Origin: an uncultured Lachnospiraceae bacterium
GTDB lineage: Bacteria; Bacillota; Clostridia; Lachnospirales; Lachnospiraceae
NCBI GenBank assembly: GCA_947589175.1
Contig: CANPZR010000006.1
Span: forward strand, 1-30,143
Length of the DNA: 30,143 nt
Direction of reading: 5' to 3'
The notes below the pieces were generated by a model, which had not been told where the DNA came from, searched no databases, and saw nothing but the letters and a program-made list of their open reading frames with translations. The position numbers and the translations under genes were made by a program. Below are positions 1 through 6,272 of this stretch, one piece after another; the first letter of the stretch is position 1, and each line of letters begins with the position of its first letter.

Positions 1-213
1 CTCGTTGCCCGCCTTCACAAGCTCCATTCCCTGGGAAAAGCACTGGTAGGATTCCTCTAATGTGAGCTTCTCCCCCTCCATCTTCTGTACCGTCCGATCC
101 AGCTTGTCCATTATGTCCTCCAATGAAATGTTCATTTCATCAGAAAGATTTTCATTAGAAAAATTTTCACCAGAAATAGACATTTCATTGGAATTACCTG
201 TTTCTTTTTTCAT
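1..213 (-). CDS. xseB: Exodeoxyribonuclease VII small subunit, partial (C-terminus beyond left edge)
   Basis: Reading leftwards from the ATG at 213, the frame stays open to the window edge (71 codons). After about 29 polar, AT-rich residues comes the XseB-like helix core: LEDIMDKLDRTVQKMEGEKL, then TLEESYQCFSQGMELVKAG. The small subunit joins XseA in the nuclease that degrades single-stranded DNA to oligonucleotides. Placement just after xseA is the usual arrangement. The ATG at 213 is preferred over an in-frame ATG at 225 because GAGG sits about six bases before it, and 225 has no such site. The Asn/Ser/Glu-rich N-terminal extension looks longer than in typical XseB proteins, which begin close to the core helix. 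The C-terminus cannot be judged. Confidence 0.88.
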   Translation of the reverse strand, partial: MKKETGNSNEMSISGENFSNENLSDEMNISLEDIMDKLDRTVQKMEGEKLTLEESYQCFSQGMELVKAGNE

Positions 214-250
214 ATCTATCCTCATTTCTGAGCGAACTATGTTCACACTC

Positions 251-1474
251 TTATTGTGCATCGCCATAAGCGGCGATTTCAATCTCCTCCGCCCGCGCCG
301 TCACTCTTCCGTCCCGGAACGTGAGTTCCAACCGGTCGCCTGCCTGAACCGACTGCGCCGAGTGAATCATGCGTCCCTCTCCGTCCGACACATAGGCGTA
401 CCCCGCCTCCAGCCTCTTTAGCGGACTGACGCCGTCCAGCCGCCCGGCGAGCAACGCCAGCTCCTGTCTTTTATCCTTCACGGCCCGCTCCGCCTGACGG
501 CACAGCCTGTCCTCCAGATCCGTCAGCCGCTGCCTCTGGTCCCGAATCATGCTCGCGGGACTGTGCAGCTCCAGCCGCCTCTCCGACTGCTCCAGACGGC
601 TCCGCAGGGCGTCCACCCGATGCAGCATTTCCCGAACCAGCCGGTCCTTGTACCCGTACAGCCATTCCAGCACGCCCCGCACGTCATACACCGCCAGCTC
701 CGCCGCCGCCGAAGGGGTGGGAGCCCGCAGATCCGCCACAAAATCCGCAATGGTAAAATCCGTCTCGTGGCCCACCGCCGAAATCACCGGCGTTCGGCAC
801 TCAAAAATCGCCTGCGCCACGATTTCCTCATTGAACGCCCACAGATCCTCCATCGAGCCGCCGCCCCGACCGACAATAATGGTATCGACGCCCAGCTCGT
901 CCAGCCGCCTTATCCCCCGGACCACCGACTCCGCCGCCCCGTCGCCCTGTACCTTCGCCGGATACAGAATCAACTGGACGTAAGGGTTTCGCCTGGCCGT
1001 AATCTGAATAATATCCTGAATGGCCGCCCCGGTCTGCGCCGTGACAATGCCGACCCGCTTCGCGTAGGGCGGAATCGGGAGCTTCCGGTCCTCGTCAAAA
1101 TACCCCATGGCCTGCAATTTTTTCTTTAACTGCTCGTACCGCTCCGCCAGCAGACCGTCCCCCGCCAGCACGATTTTCTTCGCGTATAACTGATATTTTC
1201 CGTCTCTCTCGTACACACTGATGGAGCCGCCCACCACGATTTCCTGTCCATTTTCCAGCGTAAAATCAAGGCCCCGCCTGTCCCCCCGAAACATCACGCA
1301 GGCCAGCTGGGATCCGGCGTCCTTGATGGAAAAATAAATATGCCCGGAACTATGATATTTGCAGTTGGAGACTTCTCCCCTCACAAATACAACTGACAGG
1401 GCATATTCGCTTGAAAACATGTTTTTAATATACTGGTTGATTGAAGAGACCGTATATACTTTTCCTCTATTCAT
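251..1474 (-). CDS. xseA: Exodeoxyribonuclease VII large subunit
   Basis: This 407-residue protein is the catalytic large subunit of exonuclease VII, a cytoplasmic single-strand DNA exonuclease used in repair. The N-terminal 100 residues form the OB-fold DNA-binding region (YTVSSINQYIKNMF, GEVSNCKYHSSGHIYFSIKD). The central domain carries the family signatures GRGGGSMEDLWAFNEE, SAVGHETDFTIADFVADLRA and PTPSAAAE. A long charged coiled-coil region and a short C-terminal beta segment follow. Length is normal for the family. The ATG at 1474 lies inside the end of nusB (8-base overlap), suggesting translational coupling, and xseB starts 37 bases after its stop. It probably shares the promoter upstream of the Asp23 gene. 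Confidence 0.96.
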   Translation of the reverse strand: MNRGKVYTVSSINQYIKNMFSSEYALSVVFVRGEVSNCKYHSSGHIYFSIKDAGSQLACVMFRGDRRGLDFTLENGQEIVVGGSISVYERDGKYQLYAKKIVLAGDGLLAERYEQLKKKLQAMGYFDEDRKLPIPPYAKRVGIVTAQTGAAIQDIIQITARRNPYVQLILYPAKVQGDGAAESVVRGIRRLDELGVDTIIVGRGGGSMEDLWAFNEEIVAQAIFECRTPVISAVGHETDFTIADFVADLRAPTPSAAAELAVYDVRGVLEWLYGYKDRLVREMLHRVDALRSRLEQSERRLELHSPASMIRDQRQRLTDLEDRLCRQAERAVKDKRQELALLAGRLDGVSPLKRLEAGYAYVSDGEGRMIHSAQSVQAGDRLELTFRDGRVTARAEEIEIAAYGDAQ

Positions 1475-1865
1475 TGACTATCTTTCCTAAAATTCCATTT
1501 ACAAAAGAAGGGCCGTTATCCGCTCCATACTGCTTTGCCAGTTCTACCGCCTCATTCACCGCGACTCCCACGGGAACATCCTCGTCATACAAAGACTCAT
1601 AAATGGCCAGCCGCAGGATCGCAAGCTCCGCCCTGGCGATCCGGTCAATCTTCCACCCCCGGGAGTTCTCGGAAATCTTCTGATCAATCTCCGGGAGACG
1701 GGATATCAGGGCGTCCATCTTCTGCCGGATCTCCTGCTCCTCGTCCTCCGTCATATCCTTCTCGCCCAAAAAAATATCCCTCTGCTCCGCGTATTCCTCG
1801 CTCCCGTAGAACTCGTTCTGGAACAGCAGGCAGAAACAGCACACCCTCATCTCACGTCGCGTCAT
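1467..1865 (-). CDS. nusB: Transcription antitermination factor NusB
   Basis: This 132-residue NusB protein binds boxA RNA with NusE (S10) and helps RNA polymerase complete ribosomal RNA operons. The N-terminus (MTRREMRVCCFCLLFQNEFY) matches the helical start of NusB (usual form R..A...L). The C-terminal half has the family pattern RIARAELAILRLAIYESLYD, then VPVGVAVNEAVELAKQYG and SFVNGILGKI. It starts 3 bases after the Asp23-family gene and overlaps xseA by 8 bases, so the three are probably one transcript. The ATG at 1865 has an AAGGA-type ribosome site. The two adjacent cysteines near the N-terminus are unusual but do not affect the assignment. Confidence 0.95.
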   Translation of the reverse strand: MTRREMRVCCFCLLFQNEFYGSEEYAEQRDIFLGEKDMTEDEEQEIRQKMDALISRLPEIDQKISENSRGWKIDRIARAELAILRLAIYESLYDEDVPVGVAVNEAVELAKQYGADNGPSFVNGILGKIVNE

Positions 1866-1868
1866 GGC

Positions 1869-2252
1869 TTATCCTTCCTGTGCGGTACTCACGCCCACAA
1901 TCCGTACATTCACCTTCTTGACCTTCAATCCCGTCATGGAGTTGATCGCCTGAGCCACCTTCTCCTGCACCTGCATGCAGGTCTTGGGAATATTGTATCC
2001 ATACTTCATATAAATGGCAAGATCCACTGTCGCCGAGTCATCCTTCACCTCTACCTTGACTCCCCGGGACAGATTCTTCATGCCAAACTTTCCCGCTAAC
2101 TCATTGGTAAATCCCCCTGCCATGGAGTCCACGCCCTCTACCTCGGATGCGGAAATCCCGGCGATGCTGGAAACTACCTCATTGGCAATCTGAACTTCTC
2201 CGACGCCCGGCTGATGCTCCAGGCTGTCGCGATACTTCTCTGTCATGCTCAC
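1869..2252 (-). CDS. Asp23/Gls24-family envelope stress response protein
   Basis: This 127-residue protein belongs to the Asp23/Gls24 (DUF322, YqhY-like) family of small cytoplasmic, often membrane-associated proteins linked to envelope homeostasis. The family core is visible: GEVQIANEVVSSIAGISASE, VEGVDSMAGG, GVKVEVKDDSATVDLAIYMK, then YGYNIPKTCMQVQEKVAQAI and a C-terminal VKKVNVRIVGV strand. It sits directly before nusB, a common Clostridia and Bacillus neighbourhood for this homologue. The start is the GTG at 2252, five bases after GGAGG; the ATG two codons later would be 11 bases from it. A promoter at 2318-2346 and a leader hairpin lie upstream. The exact molecular role is not known from the sequence. 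Confidence 0.9.
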   Translation of the reverse strand: MSMTEKYRDSLEHQPGVGEVQIANEVVSSIAGISASEVEGVDSMAGGFTNELAGKFGMKNLSRGVKVEVKDDSATVDLAIYMKYGYNIPKTCMQVQEKVAQAINSMTGLKVKKVNVRIVGVSTAQEG

Positions 2253-2277
2253 TGGTACCTCCTGTGCGTAATATGTT

Positions 2278-2314
2278 GTGATGTGGGGACAAAAATCCCA
2301 GCATCACGTTTTTT
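2278..2314 (+). other. Hairpin with T-tract on the plus strand, in the leader of the Asp23 gene
   Basis: The arms GTGATG (2278-2283) and CATCAC (2302-2307) pair, with an inner GGGGA/TCCC stem around an A-rich loop. On the plus strand six T's follow (2309-2314), the layout of an intrinsic terminator. No plus-strand gene ends here, so it may block antisense transcription into spoIIIA. Alternatively it folds in the minus-strand 5' leader of the Asp23 gene, just after the -10 box at 2318-2323. Confidence 0.5.
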
Positions 2315-2317
2315 ACC

Positions 2318-2346
2318 ATTATAACAGATTTATTCGCCTTTGCCAA
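2318..2346 (-). promoter_or_regulatory. Sigma-A-like promoter for Asp23-nusB-xseA-xseB
   Basis: On the minus strand, TTGGCA (2346-2341), a 17-base spacer and TATAAT (2323-2318) form a near-consensus promoter. TGT directly before the -10 box makes it an extended -10. The -35 box lies within the last codons of spoIIIAH. It would uncouple the housekeeping genes from the sporulation operon upstream. Confidence 0.75.
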
Positions 2347-3085
2347 CAGGAGAAATCACAATTTTGTCAGCCTCGCACCCAGTCTTCCGCTTCACCACGT
2401 CCTCGATTTGAGCAATCTGCTGCTCCGTCAGGCTCTTTGCGTTGACCACCACGTCCACGCCGTCCTTCAGAATTGTCACCACCGACTCGCTAAATCCCTT
2501 GGCCGCCAGCAGATTTTCCGCCGCCGTCTCCTTTTCGCTCGCCTCTGTCATTTTCATGATTTCATTCATGGCCTTCGCCTTCTGTTTCTCCGTAGCGTTG
2601 GCGTTGTTCACAAGCTCCGTCAGCGTCTCCTTGTTCTTGGCCCGGGTCTGTTCCCTGGAGAGCTTCGCCTCCTCAAAATAATTGCCTTTGACCGTGTTGC
2701 TCACCATCACCGCCTCACCCGCGTTCTCACGGGAAGCCGTTGTTTCGCCAGAAACATTCGTATCATCCGATGCGGCTGCTTCTCCCGAAGCATTTGTATC
2801 GTTTGATCCGGCTGTTTCGCCAGAAACATTCGTGTCGTTTGACGCCGTTACATCACCGGATCCGGTTGCAGCCCCGGAAACAGCCGAATTTCCGGGCGCT
2901 CCCTCCCCATCGTCCAGTACGATATCCTCCTCAGAAATATCCGCCACCTCCGGGTCCTCAATCGATTCGTTGGCTCCCGTCATCTGCAGTTCCTTAGAAT
3001 CCGTCATGCTCAGATACCCGGCCGCCGCCACCATAATGACTAACGCCGTAATTACAATTTGATTTTTTCGCAAAAGCTTTTTCAC
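2330..3085 (-). CDS. spoIIIAH: Stage III sporulation protein AH (SpoIIIAH)
   Basis: SpoIIIAH is the mother-cell half of the SpoIIQ-SpoIIIAH bridge that links the two membranes around the forespore. The 251-residue protein has one N-terminal membrane helix (about residues 10-27), then a long Ser/Thr/Asp/Gly linker with three 12-residue repeats of the type SNDTNVSGETA. From about residue 140 comes the YscJ/FliF-like ring-building domain (EAKLSREQTRAKNKETLTEL, AKGFSESVVTILKDGVDVVV, then KTGCEADKIVISPVGKGE). It is longer than the 218-residue Bacillus protein because of the linker. The GTG at 3085 overlaps the spoIIIAG stop by 4 bases, indicating coupled translation. It is the last gene of the operon. 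Confidence 0.94.
   Translation of the reverse strand: MKKLLRKNQIVITALVIMVAAAGYLSMTDSKELQMTGANESIEDPEVADISEEDIVLDDGEGAPGNSAVSGAATGSGDVTASNDTNVSGETAGSNDTNASGEAAASDDTNVSGETTASRENAGEAVMVSNTVKGNYFEEAKLSREQTRAKNKETLTELVNNANATEKQKAKAMNEIMKMTEASEKETAAENLLAAKGFSESVVTILKDGVDVVVNAKSLTEQQIAQIEDVVKRKTGCEADKIVISPVGKGE
2742..2849 (-). repeat. Three 36-bp in-frame tandem repeats in the SpoIIIAH linker
   Basis: Units lie at 2742-2777, 2778-2813 and 2814-2849. The outer copies share GTTTCGCCAGAAACATTCGT at their plus-strand start; the middle copy has diverged. On the minus strand they encode three 12-residue blocks around DTNVSGE / DTNASGE / DTNVSGE. The period is a multiple of three, so a change in copy number would alter linker length without breaking the frame. 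Confidence 0.9.
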
Positions 3086-3675
3086 TCCTTTGCCTCCTTG
3101 CTCTTCATTACTTTTATTTTATGACTCTCAATCTGAAATAATGCACAAACCGCCTCAATAACTTCCCGTCTTATGACGGCGTCCTCCCCGCCGTCGCAGA
3201 CCACCACCACCCCCTCGATCTCCGGCTCCTTTTCCATGACCACATAGGGCGAAGAATTTCGGTTCTCATCCTCAATGAGCACCGTCTCCTCCTCCATCCG
3301 TCCCCCGCCGCTGGCGTTGTCCTTCAGCGTCACCTTCTCCTCGGATCCCCGCAAGGTCACCATCACCTCCGCCTGTCCCACGCCCTCCACCCGCTCCAGA
3401 ATATCCTTTAACTCCCGCTCCATGGCGGCCTTGTACTCCGTCCGGGACGCCCCCCGCTCCCCGGCCGTCTCTCCGGCCGCCTCTTCGGTCTCCCCGGACC
3501 TTTTCCCGGATTCCGCCTGCTCCCTGGAAAATGGATTTCCCCAGGAGAGCGCAAGCAGCAGCACGCCGCACGCCGCCACAGCAGCCAGACGGATAGGACC
3601 CGCCTTTTGGAGTATTGTCTTAACCCTGTCCTTATATGTTTCCATAACCACACTATTCCCTTTCCGCCTCTTCAC
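3082..3675 (-). CDS. spoIIIAG: Stage III sporulation protein AG (SpoIIIAG)
   Basis: SpoIIIAG forms a large ring in the intermembrane space of the engulfed forespore. The protein (up to 197 residues) has a basic N-terminus, one membrane helix (IRLAAVAACGVLLLALSW), a Gly/Glu-rich linker, and a C-terminal ring-building domain containing ELKDILERVEGVGQAEVMVT, then PEIEGVVVVCDGG and a VIEAVCALFQIESHKIKVMK helix-strand ending. The given start is the GTG at 3675, 23 bases inside spoIIIAF. An ATG at 3645 (METYKDRVK) is an alternative start 8 bases after the spoIIIAF stop; neither has an ideal ribosome site. It overlaps spoIIIAH by 4 bases. Length matches the family. Confidence 0.93.
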   Translation of the reverse strand: MKRRKGNSVVMETYKDRVKTILQKAGPIRLAAVAACGVLLLALSWGNPFSREQAESGKRSGETEEAAGETAGERGASRTEYKAAMERELKDILERVEGVGQAEVMVTLRGSEEKVTLKDNASGGGRMEEETVLIEDENRNSSPYVVMEKEPEIEGVVVVCDGGEDAVIRREVIEAVCALFQIESHKIKVMKSKEAKE

Positions 3676-3925
3676 CTAAAATCCGCATCTGCTCCTCTAT
3701 CTCCTCCGCCTGCTGGCTGTCCATGGCCTGCCGCAGATACCCCGCGAAATCCTCCGTCTTTCCCAGAAGGGACCAGACCGGAGACAGAGCCAGAGAGATA
3801 ACAATGAGCCCCGCCGCATAGAGAAAATATTTTTTGTACTCCGTATCGGCAAACAGATTGGCAATAAGCGTCGCCGCCAAAAGAAAAAACGTCACATTTT
3901 TTATCATATTCACAATATCTGTCAC
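3653..3925 (-). CDS. spoIIIAF: Stage III sporulation protein AF, short form
   Basis: Position between spoIIIAE and spoIIIAG and the N-terminus identify this as SpoIIIAF. Two membrane helices are visible (NVTFFLLAATLIANLFA and YFLYAAGLIVISLALSPVWSL), separated by the typical DTEYKKY turn. A short acidic tail (AEEIEEQMRILGEEAERE) follows. At 90 residues it is less than half the 206 residues of the Bacillus subtilis protein and lacks its soluble C-terminal domain. The stop at 3653 is followed at once by spoIIIAG, so no hidden remainder is present. The start is the GTG at 3925, after a GGGGGG ribosome site. A natural short form or a truncation is possible. Confidence 0.85.
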   Translation of the reverse strand: MTDIVNMIKNVTFFLLAATLIANLFADTEYKKYFLYAAGLIVISLALSPVWSLLGKTEDFAGYLRQAMDSQQAEEIEEQMRILGEEAERE

Positions 3926-3936
3926 AAAAATCCCCC

Positions 3937-5073
3937 CTATACAAAATTGACAGCCGCCAGGGCAATCGTGATAGACAAAAGAAACATCAGAGCGCCGGCA
4001 AACACATACCCCGCTAACAGCTTCGCGCTCTCCGCGGCCGTCGTCAGCGCCGATGTCATGCGGTTGTCGCTGACCGGCTGTACCAGCGCCCCGCCCAGCT
4101 TGTACACCAGCGCAAACAAAAGAAGCTTAATCAGCGGGCGGAGACACAGAATAAGAATACAGATCAGCCCTCCCGTCCCCACAGCGCTGCGAATCAGAAG
4201 GCTGCTGCCAAAGACGGTGTCCGCCACGCTGCGGACCGTATCTCCTACCCCCGGAATGCCCCTGGCCGTATTTAACAGAGTATTTTGCTTCACCTTGTCC
4301 ATCACCGGGAGCAAGAGCCCTTGAATCCCCTGATATCCGAGAAGCACGCCAAACAAAAGCTTTGCCCCTCCCCTCAGCAGGCTTCCCGCCAGCTCCGTCA
4401 CTCGCGTAAAATGATAGCCTGCCAGCGGATTCATCATGCCAAACATAAAATAGATCTGGACTCCCGGCAAAAACACGTAAATCATAAGCGACTCGATCAG
4501 AGCCATCGCAATCAGCATCGTCTCATACCAGGCCGCCGCCGAACCCGTCCCGCCGCCCAGACAGAGCGCCAGGGAAAAAGAAGGGACCAGCGCCTTCATA
4601 AAAGCGAGAAGATCCAGAAGAGATTCCCGCGCCACAGACAAAACAGAGGCAAAACCGACCGCCACCGTGGCAAAAAGAAGGGTATAGGTAATATAAAATC
4701 CTGTCTCCCCCATATTTTTCTCCCCCACCGTATCTGAGAAATTCACAAAAATCCCAGCCAGAAGTCCCAGCGCCAGAATCCTGAGCAGCGTCTCCTTCTG
4801 CTCCTCCAGCACATCCGCCCCGTACTCCGCGCACTGTTCGAAAAGCCCGGACAGGGAAAAATCCGTCTCTCCCGACGCGGCATCTGTTACATACTCCCAC
4901 AGGGAAAAGCTCCCCGCATCCCCCTGAAGTTTCTGAAACGCCTCTTCCGCCTCCTGGAGCGATATGCTGTCCGTGAAGTCCGCGAACTCCTCTCCCTGAC
5001 ATACCGGTGAAGAAACCAACCACCCCAGGACAAGAAGTCCCGCCGCCAGCCCTTTTACGATTTTCCCTCTCAC
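3937..5073 (-). CDS. spoIIIAE: Stage III sporulation protein AE (SpoIIIAE)
   Basis: SpoIIIAE is the large polytopic membrane protein of the SpoIIIA complex, thought to be part of the mother-cell export apparatus. The 378-residue product has a signal-like N-terminal helix (GLAAGLLVLGWLVSSPVCQG), an acidic extracytoplasmic segment of about 70 residues, then several membrane helices and the conserved stretch LLNTARGIPGVGDTVRSVAD, followed by GSSLLIRSAVGTGGLI. The start is assigned to the GTG at 5073. It overlaps the spoIIIAD stop as GTGA and follows a G-rich ribosome site. A longer frame exists to 5193 but would run through spoIIIAD. Length fits the family (399 residues in B. subtilis). Confidence 0.93.
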   Translation of the reverse strand: MRGKIVKGLAAGLLVLGWLVSSPVCQGEEFADFTDSISLQEAEEAFQKLQGDAGSFSLWEYVTDAASGETDFSLSGLFEQCAEYGADVLEEQKETLLRILALGLLAGIFVNFSDTVGEKNMGETGFYITYTLLFATVAVGFASVLSVARESLLDLLAFMKALVPSFSLALCLGGGTGSAAAWYETMLIAMALIESLMIYVFLPGVQIYFMFGMMNPLAGYHFTRVTELAGSLLRGGAKLLFGVLLGYQGIQGLLLPVMDKVKQNTLLNTARGIPGVGDTVRSVADTVFGSSLLIRSAVGTGGLICILILCLRPLIKLLLFALVYKLGGALVQPVSDNRMTSALTTAAESAKLLAGYVFAGALMFLLSITIALAAVNFV

Positions 5074-5447
5074 GCCAGCCCCCCAATTGTTCGGATCAGG
5101 GCCTCCAGAACCGGCAGGCTCACAATAAGCATGCTCAGCTTTCCCGCAAAACCGATCTGAGCGGCGATAGCCCCCTGTCCCGCGTCCTGGCACAAGGTTA
5201 CGGCAAACTGGCTCAAATAGGCGATTCCCGCCATTTTGAGCAGAATTGCCACATACTCCTCCGACAGCCCCACCGCCTGCTCAAACTCCCGGACCCGATC
5301 AGCGATAATCCGAATCCGGTCCAGGCCGTAGGAAAAAATCAGGGCCGCGCAGCACAGGCCAATAACAAACCCGTACTCCCTCTTTACGCTTCCCGCCGCC
5401 AGCACAAGAAACACTGCGCACAGCCCGATCAGAACCACCTTCAGCAT
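5070..5447 (-). CDS. spoIIIAD: Stage III sporulation protein AD (SpoIIIAD)
   Basis: This 125-residue membrane protein has the SpoIIIAD pattern: an N-terminal helix (MLKVVLIGLCAVFLVLAAGS), a second helix (GFVIGLCCAALIFSYGLDRI), then AVGLSEEYVAILLKMAGIAY and a conserved SQFAVTLCQDAGQGAIAAQI with a C-terminal hydrophobic segment. The start is the ATG at 5447, preceded by AAGGGGGAG. The frame extends upstream to 5576, but those residues come from the tandem repeat at 5466-5547 and have no family similarity. It overlaps spoIIIAE by 4 bases. The 97-base gap to spoIIIAC is unusual in this otherwise tightly packed operon. Confidence 0.93.
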   Translation of the reverse strand: MLKVVLIGLCAVFLVLAAGSVKREYGFVIGLCCAALIFSYGLDRIRIIADRVREFEQAVGLSEEYVAILLKMAGIAYLSQFAVTLCQDAGQGAIAAQIGFAGKLSMLIVSLPVLEALIRTIGGLA

Positions 5448-5465
5448 AAACGCTCCCCCTTTTTC

Positions 5466-5547
5466 AGGCCATTTCAAAGCAAAAAATTCTTTCGCCGTCC
5501 CAGACCATTTCAAAGTAAAAATTCTTTCGCCGTCCCAGGCCATTTCA
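5466..5547. repeat. 35/36-bp tandem repeat between spoIIIAC and spoIIIAD
   Basis: Unit 1 is 5466-5501 (36 bp), unit 2 is 5502-5536 (35 bp), and an 11-base partial third copy runs 5537-5547 into the last codon and stop of spoIIIAC. The units share CCATTTCAAAG and AAAAATTCTTTCGCCGTCCC, differing by one A in a run and two substitutions. The array fills most of the 97-base intergenic gap. Confidence 0.92.
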
Positions 5548-5739
5548 GAATGAAAACAGATCCTCCACCGTCTCAAATAATTCCGATATGTAGGGAATCA
5601 CCCAGAACAGCACCAGAATCAGCCCGGCCAGGCTGACAATAAAGGCCTGCTCGTCCCGCCCCGACTGTTTGAGAATCTGATTGAGTATCGTGACCAGAAT
5701 GCCCACCAGCGCAATTTTAAAAATAATTGTAATCTCCAT
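5545..5739 (-). CDS. spoIIIAC: Stage III sporulation protein AC (SpoIIIAC)
   Basis: A 64-residue two-helix membrane protein, essentially full length for SpoIIIAC (about 68 residues). It has the typical first helix IIFKIALVGILVTILNQILK, the linker QSGRDEQAFI and the second helix VSLAGLILVLFWVIPYISEL. SpoIIIAC and SpoIIIAD resemble each other and belong to the membrane part of the SpoIIIA export complex. The ATG at 5739 has a GGGAGA-type site. The stop codon lies inside the partial third copy of the tandem repeat. It follows spoIIIAB by 20 bases. Confidence 0.93.
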   Translation of the reverse strand: MEITIIFKIALVGILVTILNQILKQSGRDEQAFIVSLAGLILVLFWVIPYISELFETVEDLFSF

Positions 5740-5759
5740 GGTTCTCCCCTCTCCGCGCC

Positions 5760-6272
5760 CTAGGACAGGAACAGGCAGATCATCGTTCCGCCCATAATGC
5801 CCAGCACGGGATACAGCCTGGTATACTTTTCCCTCTCCCTGCTCTTCGCCTCCATGTCCGCCTCCAGCCGCTTCTGATACAGAGCCAGCGACTGCAGCTG
5901 CATATCCGCATCCAGATATCCCAGCGTATCTCCCAGTCCCTCCAGATCCTTTCTGGCTCCGGCTGCCAGCTCCCTTTTCGAAAAAACTTCACCCGCCGTC
6001 TCTACCCACAGCGCGTAGAACTCGCCTTCCCCTCTCTCCATGCGCAGGGCCATCCGGTGAAAAAACGAAGACACATCTCCCTCCAGCCGCTCCGCAGCCT
6101 GCCTGAAAGCAAGAGGAAGCGCCGTTCTTCCATAGGCAATCTCCCCCCGCAGAATAACCGCGGCTTTCTGCAGATTTAACAGCACTCCGCACTGCCGGAC
6201 ATAGACCATCCGGCGCCAGCATCCCAGCCCGGCGCACCCCGCCATCACCAAAAGCATCCCAAGCTCCTTCAT
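5760..6272 (-). CDS. spoIIIAB: Stage III sporulation protein AB (SpoIIIAB)
   Basis: This 170-residue protein matches SpoIIIAB, distantly related to type II secretion/type IV pilus GspF-like proteins. It has an N-terminal helix (MKELGMLLVMAGCAGLGC), a helical cytoplasmic middle (LLNLQKAAVILRGEIAYGRT, then LPLAFRQAAERLEGDVSSFF), the typical GLGDTLGYLDADMQLQSLAL segment, and a C-terminal helix (LYPVLGIMGGTMICLFLS). The ATG at 6272 overlaps the spoIIIAA stop as ATGA. An upstream extension of the frame to 6446 only shadows spoIIIAA. It probably works with the SpoIIIAA ATPase. Confidence 0.93.
   Translation of the reverse strand: MKELGMLLVMAGCAGLGCWRRMVYVRQCGVLLNLQKAAVILRGEIAYGRTALPLAFRQAAERLEGDVSSFFHRMALRMERGEGEFYALWVETAGEVFSKRELAAGARKDLEGLGDTLGYLDADMQLQSLALYQKRLEADMEAKSREREKYTRLYPVLGIMGGTMICLFLS

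Noticed and set aside
5074..5193. N-terminally extended SpoIIIAE from 5193, and similar extensions of SpoIIIAD (to 5576) and SpoIIIAB (to 6446)
   Set aside because: These extensions translate other genes or the tandem repeat in a different frame. The GTG/ATG starts that overlap the preceding stop by 4 bases, or follow a good ribosome site, are better.
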